DNA from: Aliihoeflea sp. 40Bstr573
Lineage (GTDB): Bacteria > Pseudomonadota > Alphaproteobacteria > Rhizobiales > Rhizobiaceae
Length of the DNA stretch: 64,000 nt
Assembly (NCBI RefSeq): GCF_024105655.1
Contig: NZ_JAAAMH010000004.1
Span: 1 to 64,000 of the forward strand
Direction: 5' to 3'
The translations under genes were made by a program, and so were the position numbers. Positions 1 to 8,180 of the stretch are shown here, piece by piece. A model generated the notes under the pieces. That model did no database searches. It saw nothing but the letters and a program-made list of their open reading frames with translations, and was not told the DNA's origin. How positions within the stretch are numbered: the first letter of the stretch is position 1; every line of letters begins with the position of its first letter.

Positions 1-64
1 GCAGGACTTCAACCTGCCGAAGCTTCGTGACGATCTCTTCCGGCTTGTGTCGTTTGTTGCTCAT
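1..64 (-). CDS. IS3-family transposase OrfA, N-terminal fragment (runs off the window)
   Basis: The first 21 codons read MSNKRHKPEEIVTKLRQVEV and so on, the typical start of the helix-turn-helix OrfA protein of IS3-family (IS407-like) elements. OrfA binds the element ends and is normally joined to the DDE integrase OrfB by programmed frameshifting. The start codon at 64 is preceded by GGAGG at a good distance. The gene is partial because the window begins inside it. Whether the element is complete is unknown. Confidence 0.75.
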   Translation of the reverse strand, partial: MSNKRHKPEEIVTKLRQVEVL

Positions 65-113
65 CGTGGTCCTCCTTCATGGTCAAAACCATAACTCAAG
101 GTGGACCCGTTCA
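1..113 (-). mobile_element. End of an IS3-family insertion sequence
   Basis: The minus strand reads from a terminal-repeat-like end (about 95-113, beginning TGAACGGGTCCACC) through a ribosome binding site (GGAGG) into a transposase start. Ends beginning TGA followed directly by an orfA start are usual for the IS3 family. Only this end is in the window and the rest lies to the left. The exact boundary (113 to 118) cannot be fixed without the other end. Confidence 0.7.
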
Positions 114-185
114 GTGGGGCTGGATCAGTACGGACTGCGGATCTTTGTCGACAGCGATTTTGATGAGGTGATTAAGCGTCTGTAG
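114..185 (+). pseudogene. Short DUF302-like remnant next to the IS end
   Basis: Immediately outside the IS end, an open frame of 23 codons includes YGLRIFVDSDFDEVIKRL and then stops at TAG (183-185). The pattern YGL-x4-D-x2-FDE resembles the start of DUF302 proteins, small soluble proteins often found with metal-resistance genes. Reading through the stop gives a further weak match. The likely story is a DUF302 gene cut at its 5' end by the IS and decayed downstream. The match is from memory and short, so this is tentative. Confidence 0.3.
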
Positions 186-425
186 AAGGTAGCTTTCGAC
201 TTCCTTGATCTCAGTCCGCCCTCGAGCCCAGGGCTTCCGAAGCTAAACCGATAATGCCACTCGGCGCTTTATCGGCCGCGTGTGACGCTGCCGCGTCTAG
301 ATGGTTGCAAACCTCACTATTGCGGCGACGCGCTGGCCAACTGGCTGTTGGGTCAAAGTCCGAGGAGACAGATACCGGACACTAGCACCGCGATGATGGG
401 CCAGCGCGACCCCGACCGGAGACCT
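186..425. other. No gene recognised
   Basis: Between the DUF302-like remnant and the first copper-type operator I see no frame with a ribosome binding site or recognisable protein. Short frames on both strands look like GC-rich shadows. Confidence 0.5.
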
Positions 426-439
426 TTGCAAATATGTAA
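426..439 (+). promoter_or_regulatory. Cop-box operator 1 (TTGCA-N4-TGTAA)
   Basis: The sequence TTGCAAATATGTAA is a near-perfect inverted repeat of the TTACA-N4-TGTAA type, matching sites at 975 and 12805. CusR/CopR-type response regulators bind such dyads upstream of copper genes. It lies 111 bases before the secreted protein gene at 551, and a compatible regulator is encoded at 7503-8180. The match to that regulator is inferred. Confidence 0.65.
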
Positions 440-550
440 AGTTGGCGTCAAACGCCGTCCAACTGGACCGTGCAGTCTTCTTTTCAGCGCCGGGCGATCC
501 GGCGTTCCGCGGACTCCCACCGCGCAAACGGATCGAAGAAAGGTAAATTC

Positions 551-874
551 ATGTATCGCTTGACGACCATCGCCATCGCCCTGAGCCTCAGCGCCTCGGG
601 CATCGCCGCCGCACAGGAAGCCCCTGTCTACGGGCTCGATTACAACCCACCGGTCGTCCGCACCGGCCACGATTCCAAGCCCAAGCACTACGGCGCTCCC
701 GGACGCCAGGTCCGCGGCGACCATGCCGGCAGCCACGCCGATATCAGCGGTGCGATCGATACCCGCACGACGGCTTCGATCGATACCGGAGTCAACAGCA
801 ATCACCAGCCGCACCGTCCGTACGGAAACTACGGTCCTCAGGTGACCGAGTGGGATCTTCGCAGCGGCAGGTAG
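551..874 (+). CDS. Small secreted protein of unknown function, likely copper-responsive
   Basis: The protein has 107 residues. A clear signal peptide (about residues 1-22, MYRLTTIAIALSLSASGIAA then AQ) points to the periplasm. The mature part is hydrophilic, with scattered His, Tyr and Pro, and no cysteine or known domain. The start at 551 is chosen because AAGAAAGG lies just upstream and the signal peptide begins there; an upstream in-frame ATG at 470 would bury it. A cop-box lies 111 bases upstream, so copper induction through the nearby two-component system is likely. I do not recognise the family. Confidence 0.7.
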   Translation: MYRLTTIAIALSLSASGIAAAQEAPVYGLDYNPPVVRTGHDSKPKHYGAPGRQVRGDHAGSHADISGAIDTRTTASIDTGVNSNHQPHRPYGNYGPQVTEWDLRSGR

Positions 875-974
875 CCGCGGCGCGCGACCGGTCCCCGCCG
901 CATGGACAGCCTCCTGCGGTGGGACCGGAACCGCTCCCGGCGGGATCGCCCGATCGCTATCAAGATGCGAAGTC

Positions 975-988
975 TTACAAATCTGTAA
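975..988 (+). promoter_or_regulatory. Cop-box operator 2, not followed by a protein gene
   Basis: TTACAAATCTGTAA is a TTACA-N4-TGTAA dyad, extended to a 9-base palindromic arm (GCTTACA on one side as TGTAAGC). It lies about 100 bases after the gene at 551-874 and about 90 bases before a strong terminator (1077-1114), with no convincing reading frame between. It may drive a small RNA, or be left over from a lost gene. Confidence 0.65.
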
Positions 989-1009
989 GCTTCGCGACAA
1001 ACAGCCACA

Positions 1010-1114
1010 AGACGCCTGGTTCAGATTGTCACCGTATCAAGTTGACGTAGCGATCCCTGCCTCGTCAGCCCAGCTGCCCGCCTGCGTGACTGACCTCCGC
1101 AGGCGGGATTTTTT
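1010..1114 (+). ncRNA. Candidate copper-responsive small RNA
   Basis: Between cop-box 2 and a textbook intrinsic terminator there is room for a transcript of roughly 80-110 bases. No reading frame with a ribosome binding site is visible inside. The 5' end given here is a guess, placed 20-30 bases after the operator. The alternative is that the terminator only ends the transcript of the gene at 551-874. Confidence 0.25.
1077..1114 (+). terminator. Strong Rho-independent terminator
   Basis: A perfect 10-base stem (CCCGCCTGCG at 1077-1086 with CGCAGGCGGG at 1098-1107) with an 11-base loop is followed by ATTTTTTC. It ends transcripts coming from the left on the plus strand. Confidence 0.9.
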
Positions 1115-1484
1115 CGGGTCGCGACCTCTTTGTGACGCGATCTCGCGAAGCGATGCCGATGGAATTCGCATAGCGGATTTTGCCAGCAAGTTCGCTCTGT
1201 TTCCGGCGTCACCGCGCAATCAGCTAATGACGGTCTCGCGACCTCCGTCCGGCGCGGCCAGAGTGTGAAACCCCTTCCGACGGGATCGGAATGCGGGCTC
1301 CGCTCCGACAACTTGCTATCTCGATGCCCTGCGCGCCGCCGGCCCTTTGGATACCAGACCCCGCCCGTTTCACCATCCCAACGCCGGGGCGAATGAAGAC
1401 GCACTTCGGCTTCTCCACCGCAACATTGTGCGCCAGTTCGTCGGCATGTACCGTTGGCAGGGGAATGGGCAGGGGGATGAATTG
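1115..1484. other. No gene recognised before the ABC-3C operon
   Basis: This 370-base stretch holds overlapping open frames on both strands, none with a family I recognise or a good ribosome binding site. It must contain the promoter of the ABC-3C operon, but I could not pick a convincing -35/-10 pair. Confidence 0.4.
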
Positions 1485-2407
1485 ATGGCGCGACAGTGGA
1501 CACCGTTGCTCGAGCTGCAGCTGAGGAAGCGTCACGGAGCTGCGTTCCAGGACTTCTTCGGCGACTTCATGGGAACCCTTCATCCGGGCGATTTCATTCG
1601 GGTGAAGGCTCACGGACGCCTCGGCGACGGCGGCATGGACGGGTTTCGTCAAAGCGATGCGACGCTCTTCCAGTGTTACGGTGCCATAACGGCCACGTAC
1701 AGGATCACAAATACGTCTGTGAGAAGCTGGCGGAAGATTTCGAGAAGGCACGCCTCAGCACGCCCGGCATGAAGCGTTGGCTGTTCACCCACAACTTGAT
1801 CGACATCCCCCATCCCGTCGTGAAGTCGTTTCTCGAGCTCAAATCGACCATCGAGTCCATCGGAATCGAGGCCGGCCTGTTCGGGTACGATAATTTCAGG
1901 AGCCTTCTGCCGGGCTTCACCGACGACCAGCTCGAAGATCTCATCGGCGTCGCCGTCTACAGCAAGATCGACACGGAGCGTCTTCCGGAAAACGTGAACC
2001 TCATCATCAAGCGGGTGATGGCAAGCATAGATTCATCGGAGGCAAACGTCAGGGACGTTACCATCCCTCCTCGAGACAAGCTCGACTACAACGACGTACC
2101 GGCCAGGTGGCGCGCGAACATCACTATGAACCTGGTCCACGCGGACACCGTGAAGGCCATCATCGGTTCCGACGAGCGGGCACCGGACGGTATGCCCCGG
2201 TTCATGAAGCATCGCTATCTCGAGTTGAAGGCGCAAGGGTTCGACGCGGGCGCGATACTTGGGTTTCTCCATGAAAAACTGGCCGGCTACATCAACGAGT
2301 TCGACGGACGCTACGAGGCGGCGACGGCCATCGTGGCGGCGCTCTTTGAAGCCTGCATCATTTTCGAGGACAAGGAGACGACACTAGAAGCGGAAGCCGT
2401 ACCGTGA
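1485..2407 (+). pseudogene. ABC-3C system effector/C-terminal-domain component, frameshifted
   Basis: In one frame from ATG 1485 (after AGGGGGA) the protein begins MARQWTPLLELQL and includes FQDFFGDFM, GDGGMDGF and FQCYG. The sense then moves to another frame at about 1685-1689, continuing NGHVQDHKYVCEKLAEDFEK to the stop at 2407. Adding one base after the codons for FQCYGA would restore a single protein of about 307 residues. The N-terminal part resembles the nuclease-like domain (acidic G-D-x-G-x-D-G motif) of ABC-3C effectors; the rest is the C-terminal domain that couples it to the ATPase. The stop overlaps the next start (GTGA). The gene is either dead, wrongly sequenced, or expressed by frameshifting. 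Confidence 0.7.
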
Positions 2408-2655
2408 TCCTGCCAGACAAGTTCCTTCCCGCCGAGCGGTCGCTGATGTTCATCGGCGGCGAGGCGCTGCGCGAGATCAAGCACGGCCCGCGCACCGTCA
2501 GCGAGGTGTGGGAAGGCGTACGCGCGAGCAGGCGCGCCCGCGGCCTCGCGATAGGGTTCGATTGGTTCACGCTCGCCTTGACCTTCCTTTTTGCCGCCGG
2601 AATGGTCGAGATCAGGGACGGGCTGCTGCATGTGACCGGGAGCGGTCGAGCATGA
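2404..2655 (+). CDS. ABC-3C system middle component
   Basis: This is an 83-residue protein with GTG start overlapping the stop of the effector gene and stop overlapping the ATPase start (ATGA), so the three are translationally coupled. Small winged-helix-like middle components of this size sit between the effector and the ATPase in ABC-3C systems. Visible features fit: LPDKFLPAERSLMFIGGEAL at the start, then VSEVWEGV and a hydrophobic helix FDWFTLALTFLFAAGMV followed by IRDGLL. The family is recognised mainly by position and by the N-terminal pattern. Confidence 0.75.
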   Translation: MILPDKFLPAERSLMFIGGEALREIKHGPRTVSEVWEGVRASRRARGLAIGFDWFTLALTFLFAAGMVEIRDGLLHVTGSGRA

Positions 2656-4412
2656 TCCACGCCATCGGCAGCTCGATAGCAAGCTTCCGGACGCTGGCCT
2701 TCGGCCCGGGTCTCAACGTCCTGCTGGCTGACCAGAACCTGGCCTCGTCCGAGACCGACAGCCGCAACAGCCTCGGAAAGTCCAGCGTGGTGGAAATCAT
2801 CCACTTCCTGCTGGGTAGCACCCCAGCCAGAGGCTCCGTATTCAAGGCGAAGGCGCTCGTGACGGCTTCCTTTTGGGGCGAGTTCACTTTTGCCGGATCG
2901 CGGCTTCGCGTGGAGCGGAGGGTAGGGGACCCCGACAAGGTCTTCGTGACCTTCGCCGACGAACCAACGGTGCCGCTCCGGAGCGAAGGCGATCTTATCG
3001 AACCTTACGTCGACCTGAGGGACTGGACGGATTGGCTTGGTCACGTCTGCTTCGGCATCCCGACATCGACCACGGGCACGCCGTTCGCCGACGGCGGTCC
3101 GAGCTTCCGCAGCCTCTTCGGATACTTCGCCCGACGCCGCGGCGACGACGGCTTCAGCAAACCGCACCGGTTCGCCAGCGTCATTCCCGACGCCGAAGGC
3201 CACCTCTCGCTGGCTTACCTCTTCGGACTGGATTGGACGATCGCGCGGGAGTTCGAGCGCCGGAAGCAGGTCTCCAAGGATCTCCAGGCCGAATCCCGTC
3301 TGGCGAAGGCACGAAATCCGCAACTCGCCACGCTCGCCGCCGTCACCGCGGAGCTTGTCGTCGCCGAACGCAGGTCAGCCGCGGTCCGGGACGAGCTCAG
3401 CCATTTCAAGCTGGAGGAACACTACGCGGACCTTGATCGGGAGGCGTCGGCGACGAAACGCGAAGCCGACCGGTTGAGCAGAAGAGCCGTGGAGATCCGG
3501 AACCTCGTCGAGCAGATCGAGACCAGCGTCTCGACCGAACCGGTCTCGAGCCTCGGCGACGTCGAGCGTCTCTATGCGGAGGTCGGTATCCAACTACCTG
3601 ACAGCGCCCGCCGCGGATTTGAAGAGGTGCAGGCCTTTCACCAGGCTGTCATTTCGAACAGGAGGCATCATCTCGCCCAGGAACTCGAGCGGAACCGCAA
3701 CCTGCTGGCGGATATCGAGACCGAGCGAAAACGAAACCTGACACGTCGCACGGAGATCATGAACCATCTGTCCGGACGTGGCGCGTTCTCCGATCTTGCA
3801 GCCATCCAGCGCCGGCTGGCCGAAGCGGAAAGCCGCGTCGCCACGCTCGAAGGACTGAAAGATACCTTGCAGAGGCTAGAATCGGACAAATCGGAGCAGA
3901 AGGTCGAGCGCATCAGCCTGAAGCGGCGTCTCGACTTGGACATGCAGGCGAGGTTTTCGGCCGTCCGGACGGCGACACTGGCGGTCGACGAGGCCCTCAT
4001 TGCACTTTACGGAACCGAGCGCCCCAAATGGCTGCGGATCGAGAGTACAGAAACAGGACCTCGGTTCACCGTTTCCGTGGCCGGCGACCGCAGCGGCGGA
4101 ATTTCCAACATGGAAATCTTCGCCATGGACTACGCCTTGTTCAAGGTCACCTCAGAACGCATGGGAGGGCCCGGTTTCCTGGTCCATGACAGCCACTTGT
4201 TCGACGGCGTCGATGCCCGACAGGCCGCCGCAGCGATCGAGATCGCAGGGAAGTTCGCCGACGCCGAGGGGCTTCAGTATCTCGTGACGATGAACAGCGA
4301 CAAGTTCGGCAGCCTGCCGTTTTCGACGGACTACGATGCCCGCTCGAAGGTTCTTCCCGTGGTCCTGGAGGACACCGACGAAGGCGGCCTCTTCGGTTTC
4401 CGTTTCGAATAG
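2652..4412 (+). CDS. ABC-3C system ATPase, DUF2326 type (SMC-like)
   Basis: The protein has 586 residues. The start at 2652 overlaps the middle-component stop. The N-terminus carries an ABC nucleotide-binding half with a Walker A-like loop DSRNSLGKSSVVEIIHFLLG (about residues 37-56). The middle, about residues 195-470, is charged and helical, as expected for a coiled coil. The C-terminal part has GGISNMEIFAMDYALF and FLVHDSHLFDGVD, the Walker B/D-loop region of DUF2326 ATPases. In ABC-3C systems this protein is thought to sense invading nucleic acid and release the effector. It appears intact here, while its effector gene is frameshifted. Confidence 0.85.
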   Translation: MIHAIGSSIASFRTLAFGPGLNVLLADQNLASSETDSRNSLGKSSVVEIIHFLLGSTPARGSVFKAKALVTASFWGEFTFAGSRLRVERRVGDPDKVFVTFADEPTVPLRSEGDLIEPYVDLRDWTDWLGHVCFGIPTSTTGTPFADGGPSFRSLFGYFARRRGDDGFSKPHRFASVIPDAEGHLSLAYLFGLDWTIAREFERRKQVSKDLQAESRLAKARNPQLATLAAVTAELVVAERRSAAVRDELSHFKLEEHYADLDREASATKREADRLSRRAVEIRNLVEQIETSVSTEPVSSLGDVERLYAEVGIQLPDSARRGFEEVQAFHQAVISNRRHHLAQELERNRNLLADIETERKRNLTRRTEIMNHLSGRGAFSDLAAIQRRLAEAESRVATLEGLKDTLQRLESDKSEQKVERISLKRRLDLDMQARFSAVRTATLAVDEALIALYGTERPKWLRIESTETGPRFTVSVAGDRSGGISNMEIFAMDYALFKVTSERMGGPGFLVHDSHLFDGVDARQAAAAIEIAGKFADAEGLQYLVTMNSDKFGSLPFSTDYDARSKVLPVVLEDTDEGGLFGFRFE

Positions 4413-4740
4413 GCTAAAGGCCAGCTCAACGCCATCGCTCGGCAGTCTGCGACCCCAAGCGTGGCTTGCCGGTCGGCTCAGATAGGCCCGATGCCATGCC
4501 CGCCATTTGCTGACGGCCGGACCGAGTTTCCGTCCCCTCCATAATCCATGGAAGCGATAGTGGTTCTGAACTTGGCGAGACGGTTATTGAAATGTTCGCT
4601 GCGGCTCGGAGCGCGCTATTCGCGGAGCACGAACATTCCGTCGCCCTTACCTACCATCACGATGCGGGACTGCGGACATACCGTTCCGTAAGGTCTCTCC
4701 AAGGGTGCTGCAAGCCTAAGTCACCTTTGGCAATCCCCGC
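4413..4740. other. No gene recognised; promoter of the next operon at its right end
   Basis: This 328-base spacer has no frame I can support. It ends in the promoter and operator at 4741-4769. Confidence 0.45.
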
Positions 4741-4769
4741 TTGATGCGTAACCGGGATACGCATATATT
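4741..4769 (+). promoter_or_regulatory. Sigma-70 promoter with embedded operator
   Basis: TTGATG (4741-4746) and TATATT (4764-4769) are separated by 17 bases. A perfect 7-base inverted repeat, ATGCGTA (4744-4750) and TACGCAT (4758-4764), fills the spacer, so a bound dimer would block RNA polymerase. This is the usual layout of self-repressed toxin-antitoxin operons. The start codon at 4789 follows AAGGAG. Confidence 0.75.
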
Positions 4770-4788
4770 GTTCGAAAGGAGTATCGCG

Positions 4789-5124
4789 ATGGGCGCTCGG
4801 GACAGAGTTAAAAAGTACCGCGAGGTAGGCGGAGCGTCGGATCTGGTGCGCGTGGAAGTGCTGGTTCCTCGCTCGCGTAGAGATGACATTGTCGCGGATG
4901 CTGCACGTATGCGCGCGGATTTCCGCGAAAGGAAAGAGCATGTGCGAGAATTGTGCATGAAGGCGACCGAACGATATTCCGTTCGAATATTCGACAATGT
5001 CGACTTGGCCCGCATCCCCGGGATCATGAACCAAGCGCCGGTCATCGCGAATGCGCTTTTCGAGAAAGGGGACGCGAGGGCGTTCGTTCTGGGGCGTCGC
5101 ATCCAAGCGGCGCTGGAGAACTGA
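4789..5124 (+). CDS. Antitoxin-like protein partnered with an AbiEii-type protein
   Basis: The protein has 111 residues. The N-terminal stretch RVKKYREVGG followed by RVEVLVPRSRR resembles small DNA-binding antitoxins of the DUF3018/MazE-like kind. The rest is charged and helical with no motif I know. The start at 4789 has AAGGAG nine bases upstream; an upstream in-frame ATG at 4741 lies inside the promoter. The gene ends three bases before the nucleotidyltransferase, and the operator in its promoter suggests self-repression. It does not look like AbiEi, the usual partner. Confidence 0.55.
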   Translation: MGARDRVKKYREVGGASDLVRVEVLVPRSRRDDIVADAARMRADFRERKEHVRELCMKATERYSVRIFDNVDLARIPGIMNQAPVIANALFEKGDARAFVLGRRIQAALEN

Positions 5125-5127
5125 TCG

Positions 5128-5943
5128 ATGGCCCTCACCGAGTTGCAGAAGGATATCGTCCGCTGCCTAGCTTCGAACAGATCCGAAACCAGCTACATGG
5201 CGGGCGGTTTGGTATTGAACCACGAATGGCCCCGCATCTCGGACGACGTGGATATCTTCCATGACACCGACGAGGAGATCGGTGCCGCGGCCGACAAGGA
5301 CATCGAAACTCTCCGCGACGCCGGATACCGGGTTTCGGTCGAAGTCGAGATCTACGGGTGCGTCGAAGCCACGGTTTCAAAGGACGGGCAGTCCACCGTG
5401 ATCCAGTGGATGAGCGAGACGAAGACGAGGTTCTTTCCTTTGGTCCGCGACGAAGAATGGGGTTCCCGGCTCCACCAGGCCGATCTCGCCATCAATAAGG
5501 TCATCGCCGCATCGTCGCGAACCAAGCCCAGGGATTTCGTTGATCTGGTCACTATCGACAAACGATGGTGTCCTCTCGGCCCGCTTGTCTTGGCGGCGGC
5601 CGGAAAGCCGCCGCAATTCTCCCCGCAAAAAATCATCGACGAAATCCGGCGACGCGGCATGTCCGTCGGCAATGAAGGTTATGACTCCGTCAAAGGCCTT
5701 CCGAACGAGTGGAACGCTTCCTTGGTGCGGGATATGTTGGACGCCGCGCTCGAGGCGGCGGAGGTCTATATCCTCAAGGTACCGATCGACGCCGTCGGTC
5801 TCCTGTCGGTAGACGGAAATGGAACTCCTGTCGAAGTGTCATCCATGGATGACGCTGGCGTCGTCTTCAGGAAGGCGACAGAAGAGCCCGAAGTCATGCC
5901 GACATTGGACGACGCGCCGCGAGAATGGAAACCCGGTTGGTAA
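5128..5943 (+). CDS. Nucleotidyltransferase of the AbiEii/AbiGii toxin family
   Basis: The protein has 271 residues. It carries the MNT-fold signature: a glycine turn MAGGLVLN (about residues 24-31) followed by RISDDVDIFHD (about 36-46) with the metal-binding acidic residues. It continues to INKVIAA and RDFVDLVTID (about 121-140), which matches the conserved lysine and R-D-x-x-D-L of AbiEii proteins. Such toxins transfer nucleotides to RNA, commonly tRNA, and stop growth during phage infection. The start follows the partner gene by three bases. The C-terminal 70 residues are acidic and unfamiliar. Confidence 0.75.
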   Translation: MALTELQKDIVRCLASNRSETSYMAGGLVLNHEWPRISDDVDIFHDTDEEIGAAADKDIETLRDAGYRVSVEVEIYGCVEATVSKDGQSTVIQWMSETKTRFFPLVRDEEWGSRLHQADLAINKVIAASSRTKPRDFVDLVTIDKRWCPLGPLVLAAAGKPPQFSPQKIIDEIRRRGMSVGNEGYDSVKGLPNEWNASLVRDMLDAALEAAEVYILKVPIDAVGLLSVDGNGTPVEVSSMDDAGVVFRKATEEPEVMPTLDDAPREWKPGW

Positions 5944-6121
5944 TGCCGGGTCGAACCGAACGCATTCGGCGCTGAGGGCGGCGCGTTGAAATGCGACCCG
6001 CCGTTTCAAGCACCTTGAGTACCAAAACCACGACGCATCAATGGCCCCGGCTCCCACTGCATCCCGCGCTCGCTTGCCGAACGCCTCGAGATGCGGGCGA
6101 ACCCTTTCTGAGCCGCGGGTT

Positions 6122-7516
6122 CTATCTGTCTGGAACCTGGAAGGTCAGGCCGCTGGCCGCAGCCGCAGGAAAGACGACACGCACGGCCAGACCCGGCGAG
6201 CGGTCGGAAAGCACGATATCCGCGCCGTGAAGGTCAGCCACCGCCTTGACGAGGCTAAGCCCGAGGCCCGTGCCTTCGCTCGTTCGGCTTTTGTCGAGAC
6301 GGTAGAACCGCTTGAAGACCTTCTGGCGCTCTGCTTCCGGAATTCCGGGGCCGTTGTCCGCGACGATCAGGAACGGACGGTTCCGTTCCAGTCCGGACGC
6401 AAGGGCGATCCTGGCACCGTACGGGGTGTGGCGGATCGCGTTGGCGAGCAGGTTAGCGCACATCTGCCGCAACAGGTCGTGGTCGCCGGAAATCTCCGAG
6501 CCCGACGGGCCGCGTCCGGGCAGCAGGCTCAACTGCTTTCCCGACTCCTCGGCGATCGGCTGATGTATCTCCAGCATTTCCTCCACCAGCGCGTCGAGCC
6601 GCACGGGCGCGAAATTCCTGCGCCTGGCTCCAGCCTCGATCTGCGAGATTCTCAGAAGGGCTTCGAACGTCCCCGATATCTGGAGGACCTCGCCCACGGC
6701 GGTTTCGAGGACTGCTTTGGCTGTCGCGTCATCAGCGACCTTCTCGATGGCGTCTTCCAGTGTCAGGTAGAGTCTTCCGATGGGCGTCTTCAGATCGTGG
6801 GCGATGTCGGTGGTGACCTGCTTCATCGCCGCCACGCTCGTCTCCAGTTGTTCGAGGGCCGAGTTGACGTCTACGGCGAGGAGATCGAGATCGTCCTGGC
6901 GGGCCGATACCGGCAGCCGGGTCCCGAGATGCCCCTCGCCGACGAGCTTCATCGTATCCGACAGCACCGCGATGCGCCGGCGCGTCCGGAAGGCCAACAA
7001 CGCACCGCCGCCCAAACCCGCGCCGAGCACGATCGCCGTGGCCCATCCAAAGCTGACGAGCGCGATCCAGCGCAGCCTGTTGGTGTCGTCGTAGCTGACG
7101 CCGACCACAAGTTGCTGGTCCCCCAGCCCGCCGCGGTAGAGCCGGTAATTCGTGCTGGAACCGCCCTCGACCTCTGCGGTGAACGTCGAGAAGCCCGTGG
7201 GCACCGCAGGCACCCGGAAATTGCCCGCAATGAACTCCCCTTGCACACCTCGGAGCAGATACAGCGTCTCCTGTCCGCGGATCGCGGGACCGTGGCTACC
7301 GATCATCGCCGCCGCGCCATCGATGCCGCGCGCCTCGTAGGCAGACTCGATTTCCCGGTAGCGTTCCATGACGTGGGAATCCAAGCGTTCGTAAAGATAA
7401 GCGGCGACCATGTTGTAAGCGACAACGTTACCGCCCGAAAGCGACAGGATGAACAGCAGGACGTAAAGAGCCGCCAAGCGGAACGGCGTGCTGCGTGCCA
7501 GCTTACCGAGGCGCAT
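6122..7516 (-). CDS. Copper-type sensor histidine kinase (CusS/CopS-like)
   Basis: The protein has 464 residues and sits in the inner membrane. TM1 is at about residues 13-35 and TM2 at about 150-175, with a periplasmic sensing loop of about 115 residues between them. A HAMP linker follows, then the H-box DIAHDLKTPIGRL (phosphorylated His), N-box NLLANAIRHTP, G1 DNGPGIP and G2 GTGLGLSL. The start at 7516 overlaps the response regulator stop by 14 bases, so the two are co-translated. Copper or silver sensing is inferred from the adjoining copper genes. The periplasmic loop has few Met or His residues, so the ligand is not certain. Confidence 0.85.
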   Translation of the reverse strand: MRLGKLARSTPFRLAALYVLLFILSLSGGNVVAYNMVAAYLYERLDSHVMERYREIESAYEARGIDGAAAMIGSHGPAIRGQETLYLLRGVQGEFIAGNFRVPAVPTGFSTFTAEVEGGSSTNYRLYRGGLGDQQLVVGVSYDDTNRLRWIALVSFGWATAIVLGAGLGGGALLAFRTRRRIAVLSDTMKLVGEGHLGTRLPVSARQDDLDLLAVDVNSALEQLETSVAAMKQVTTDIAHDLKTPIGRLYLTLEDAIEKVADDATAKAVLETAVGEVLQISGTFEALLRISQIEAGARRRNFAPVRLDALVEEMLEIHQPIAEESGKQLSLLPGRGPSGSEISGDHDLLRQMCANLLANAIRHTPYGARIALASGLERNRPFLIVADNGPGIPEAERQKVFKRFYRLDKSRTSEGTGLGLSLVKAVADLHGADIVLSDRSPGLAVRVVFPAAAASGLTFQVPDR

Positions 7517-8180
7517 GAAGGCTGTATCCCGTGCTTCTGACGGTATGGATAAGTTGGACCTCAAAGGGCCTGTCGATCTTGGCCCGCAGCCGGCTGACAT
7601 GGGTTTCCACGACCGTGCTCTGGGGGTCGAAGTTGAAGTTCCATATCCGTTCCAGGAGCATAGTCTTCGTCAGGACCCGACCTTCGTTGCGCATCAGGAA
7701 TTCCAGAAGGGAAAACTCGCGCGGCAGAAGCTCGACGATCTGACCCGCACGTCTCGCGATGCGACGCACCAGATCGAGTTCCAGGTCAGCCACCCGCAAC
7801 ACGGTCTTCTCCTGAGCCATAGGAGGCCGCCTGCCGAGCGCGTGCAGTCGAGCTAGCAATTCGCTGAATGCGAAAGGCTTGGTCAGGTAATCGTCGGCTC
7901 CCGCTTCGAGGCCTTCCACCCGATCCTCGACCCCGCCCAACGCGGTCAGAAGGATAATCGGCAGTTTGCCGCCCGCGGCCCGCAAGCTTTTCACCAGCGA
8001 CACCCCGTCCAGCCCGGGGATCATCCGGTCGACGATCACAACGTCGTAGGATTCCCGCAGACCCACGGCCAATGCGTCGCGGCCATCGGCCAGGACGTCG
8101 GTCACATGGCCGGAAGAGGCGAGGCCGCTGGAAATGTAGTCGCTCGTCCGTTTGTCGTCCTCGACAAGCAATATCCTCAT
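7503..8180 (-). CDS. OmpR/PhoB-family response regulator (CusR/CopR-like)
   Basis: The protein has 225 residues. The receiver domain (1-118) begins MRILLVEDDKR and has the phospho-accepting aspartate in VVIVDRMIPGLDG (about D51), the switch residue in LLTA and lysine in LTKPF. The winged-helix domain (about 128-222) ends in VVETHVSRLRAKID and TVRSTGYSL, typical of copper regulators. It is the best local candidate to bind the TTRCA-N4-TGTAA boxes at 426, 975 and 12805. It lies 181 bases after the end of the copper operon on the same strand; no cop-box is visible in that gap. Confidence 0.9.
   Translation of the reverse strand: MRILLVEDDKRTSDYISSGLASSGHVTDVLADGRDALAVGLRESYDVVIVDRMIPGLDGVSLVKSLRAAGGKLPIILLTALGGVEDRVEGLEAGADDYLTKPFAFSELLARLHALGRRPPMAQEKTVLRVADLELDLVRRIARRAGQIVELLPREFSLLEFLMRNEGRVLTKTMLLERIWNFNFDPQSTVVETHVSRLRAKIDRPFEVQLIHTVRSTGYSLHAPR

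Noticed and set aside
353-1000. 215-codon open frame on the minus strand
   Set aside because: It covers both cop-boxes and the secreted protein gene in reverse, has no ribosome binding site and no family.
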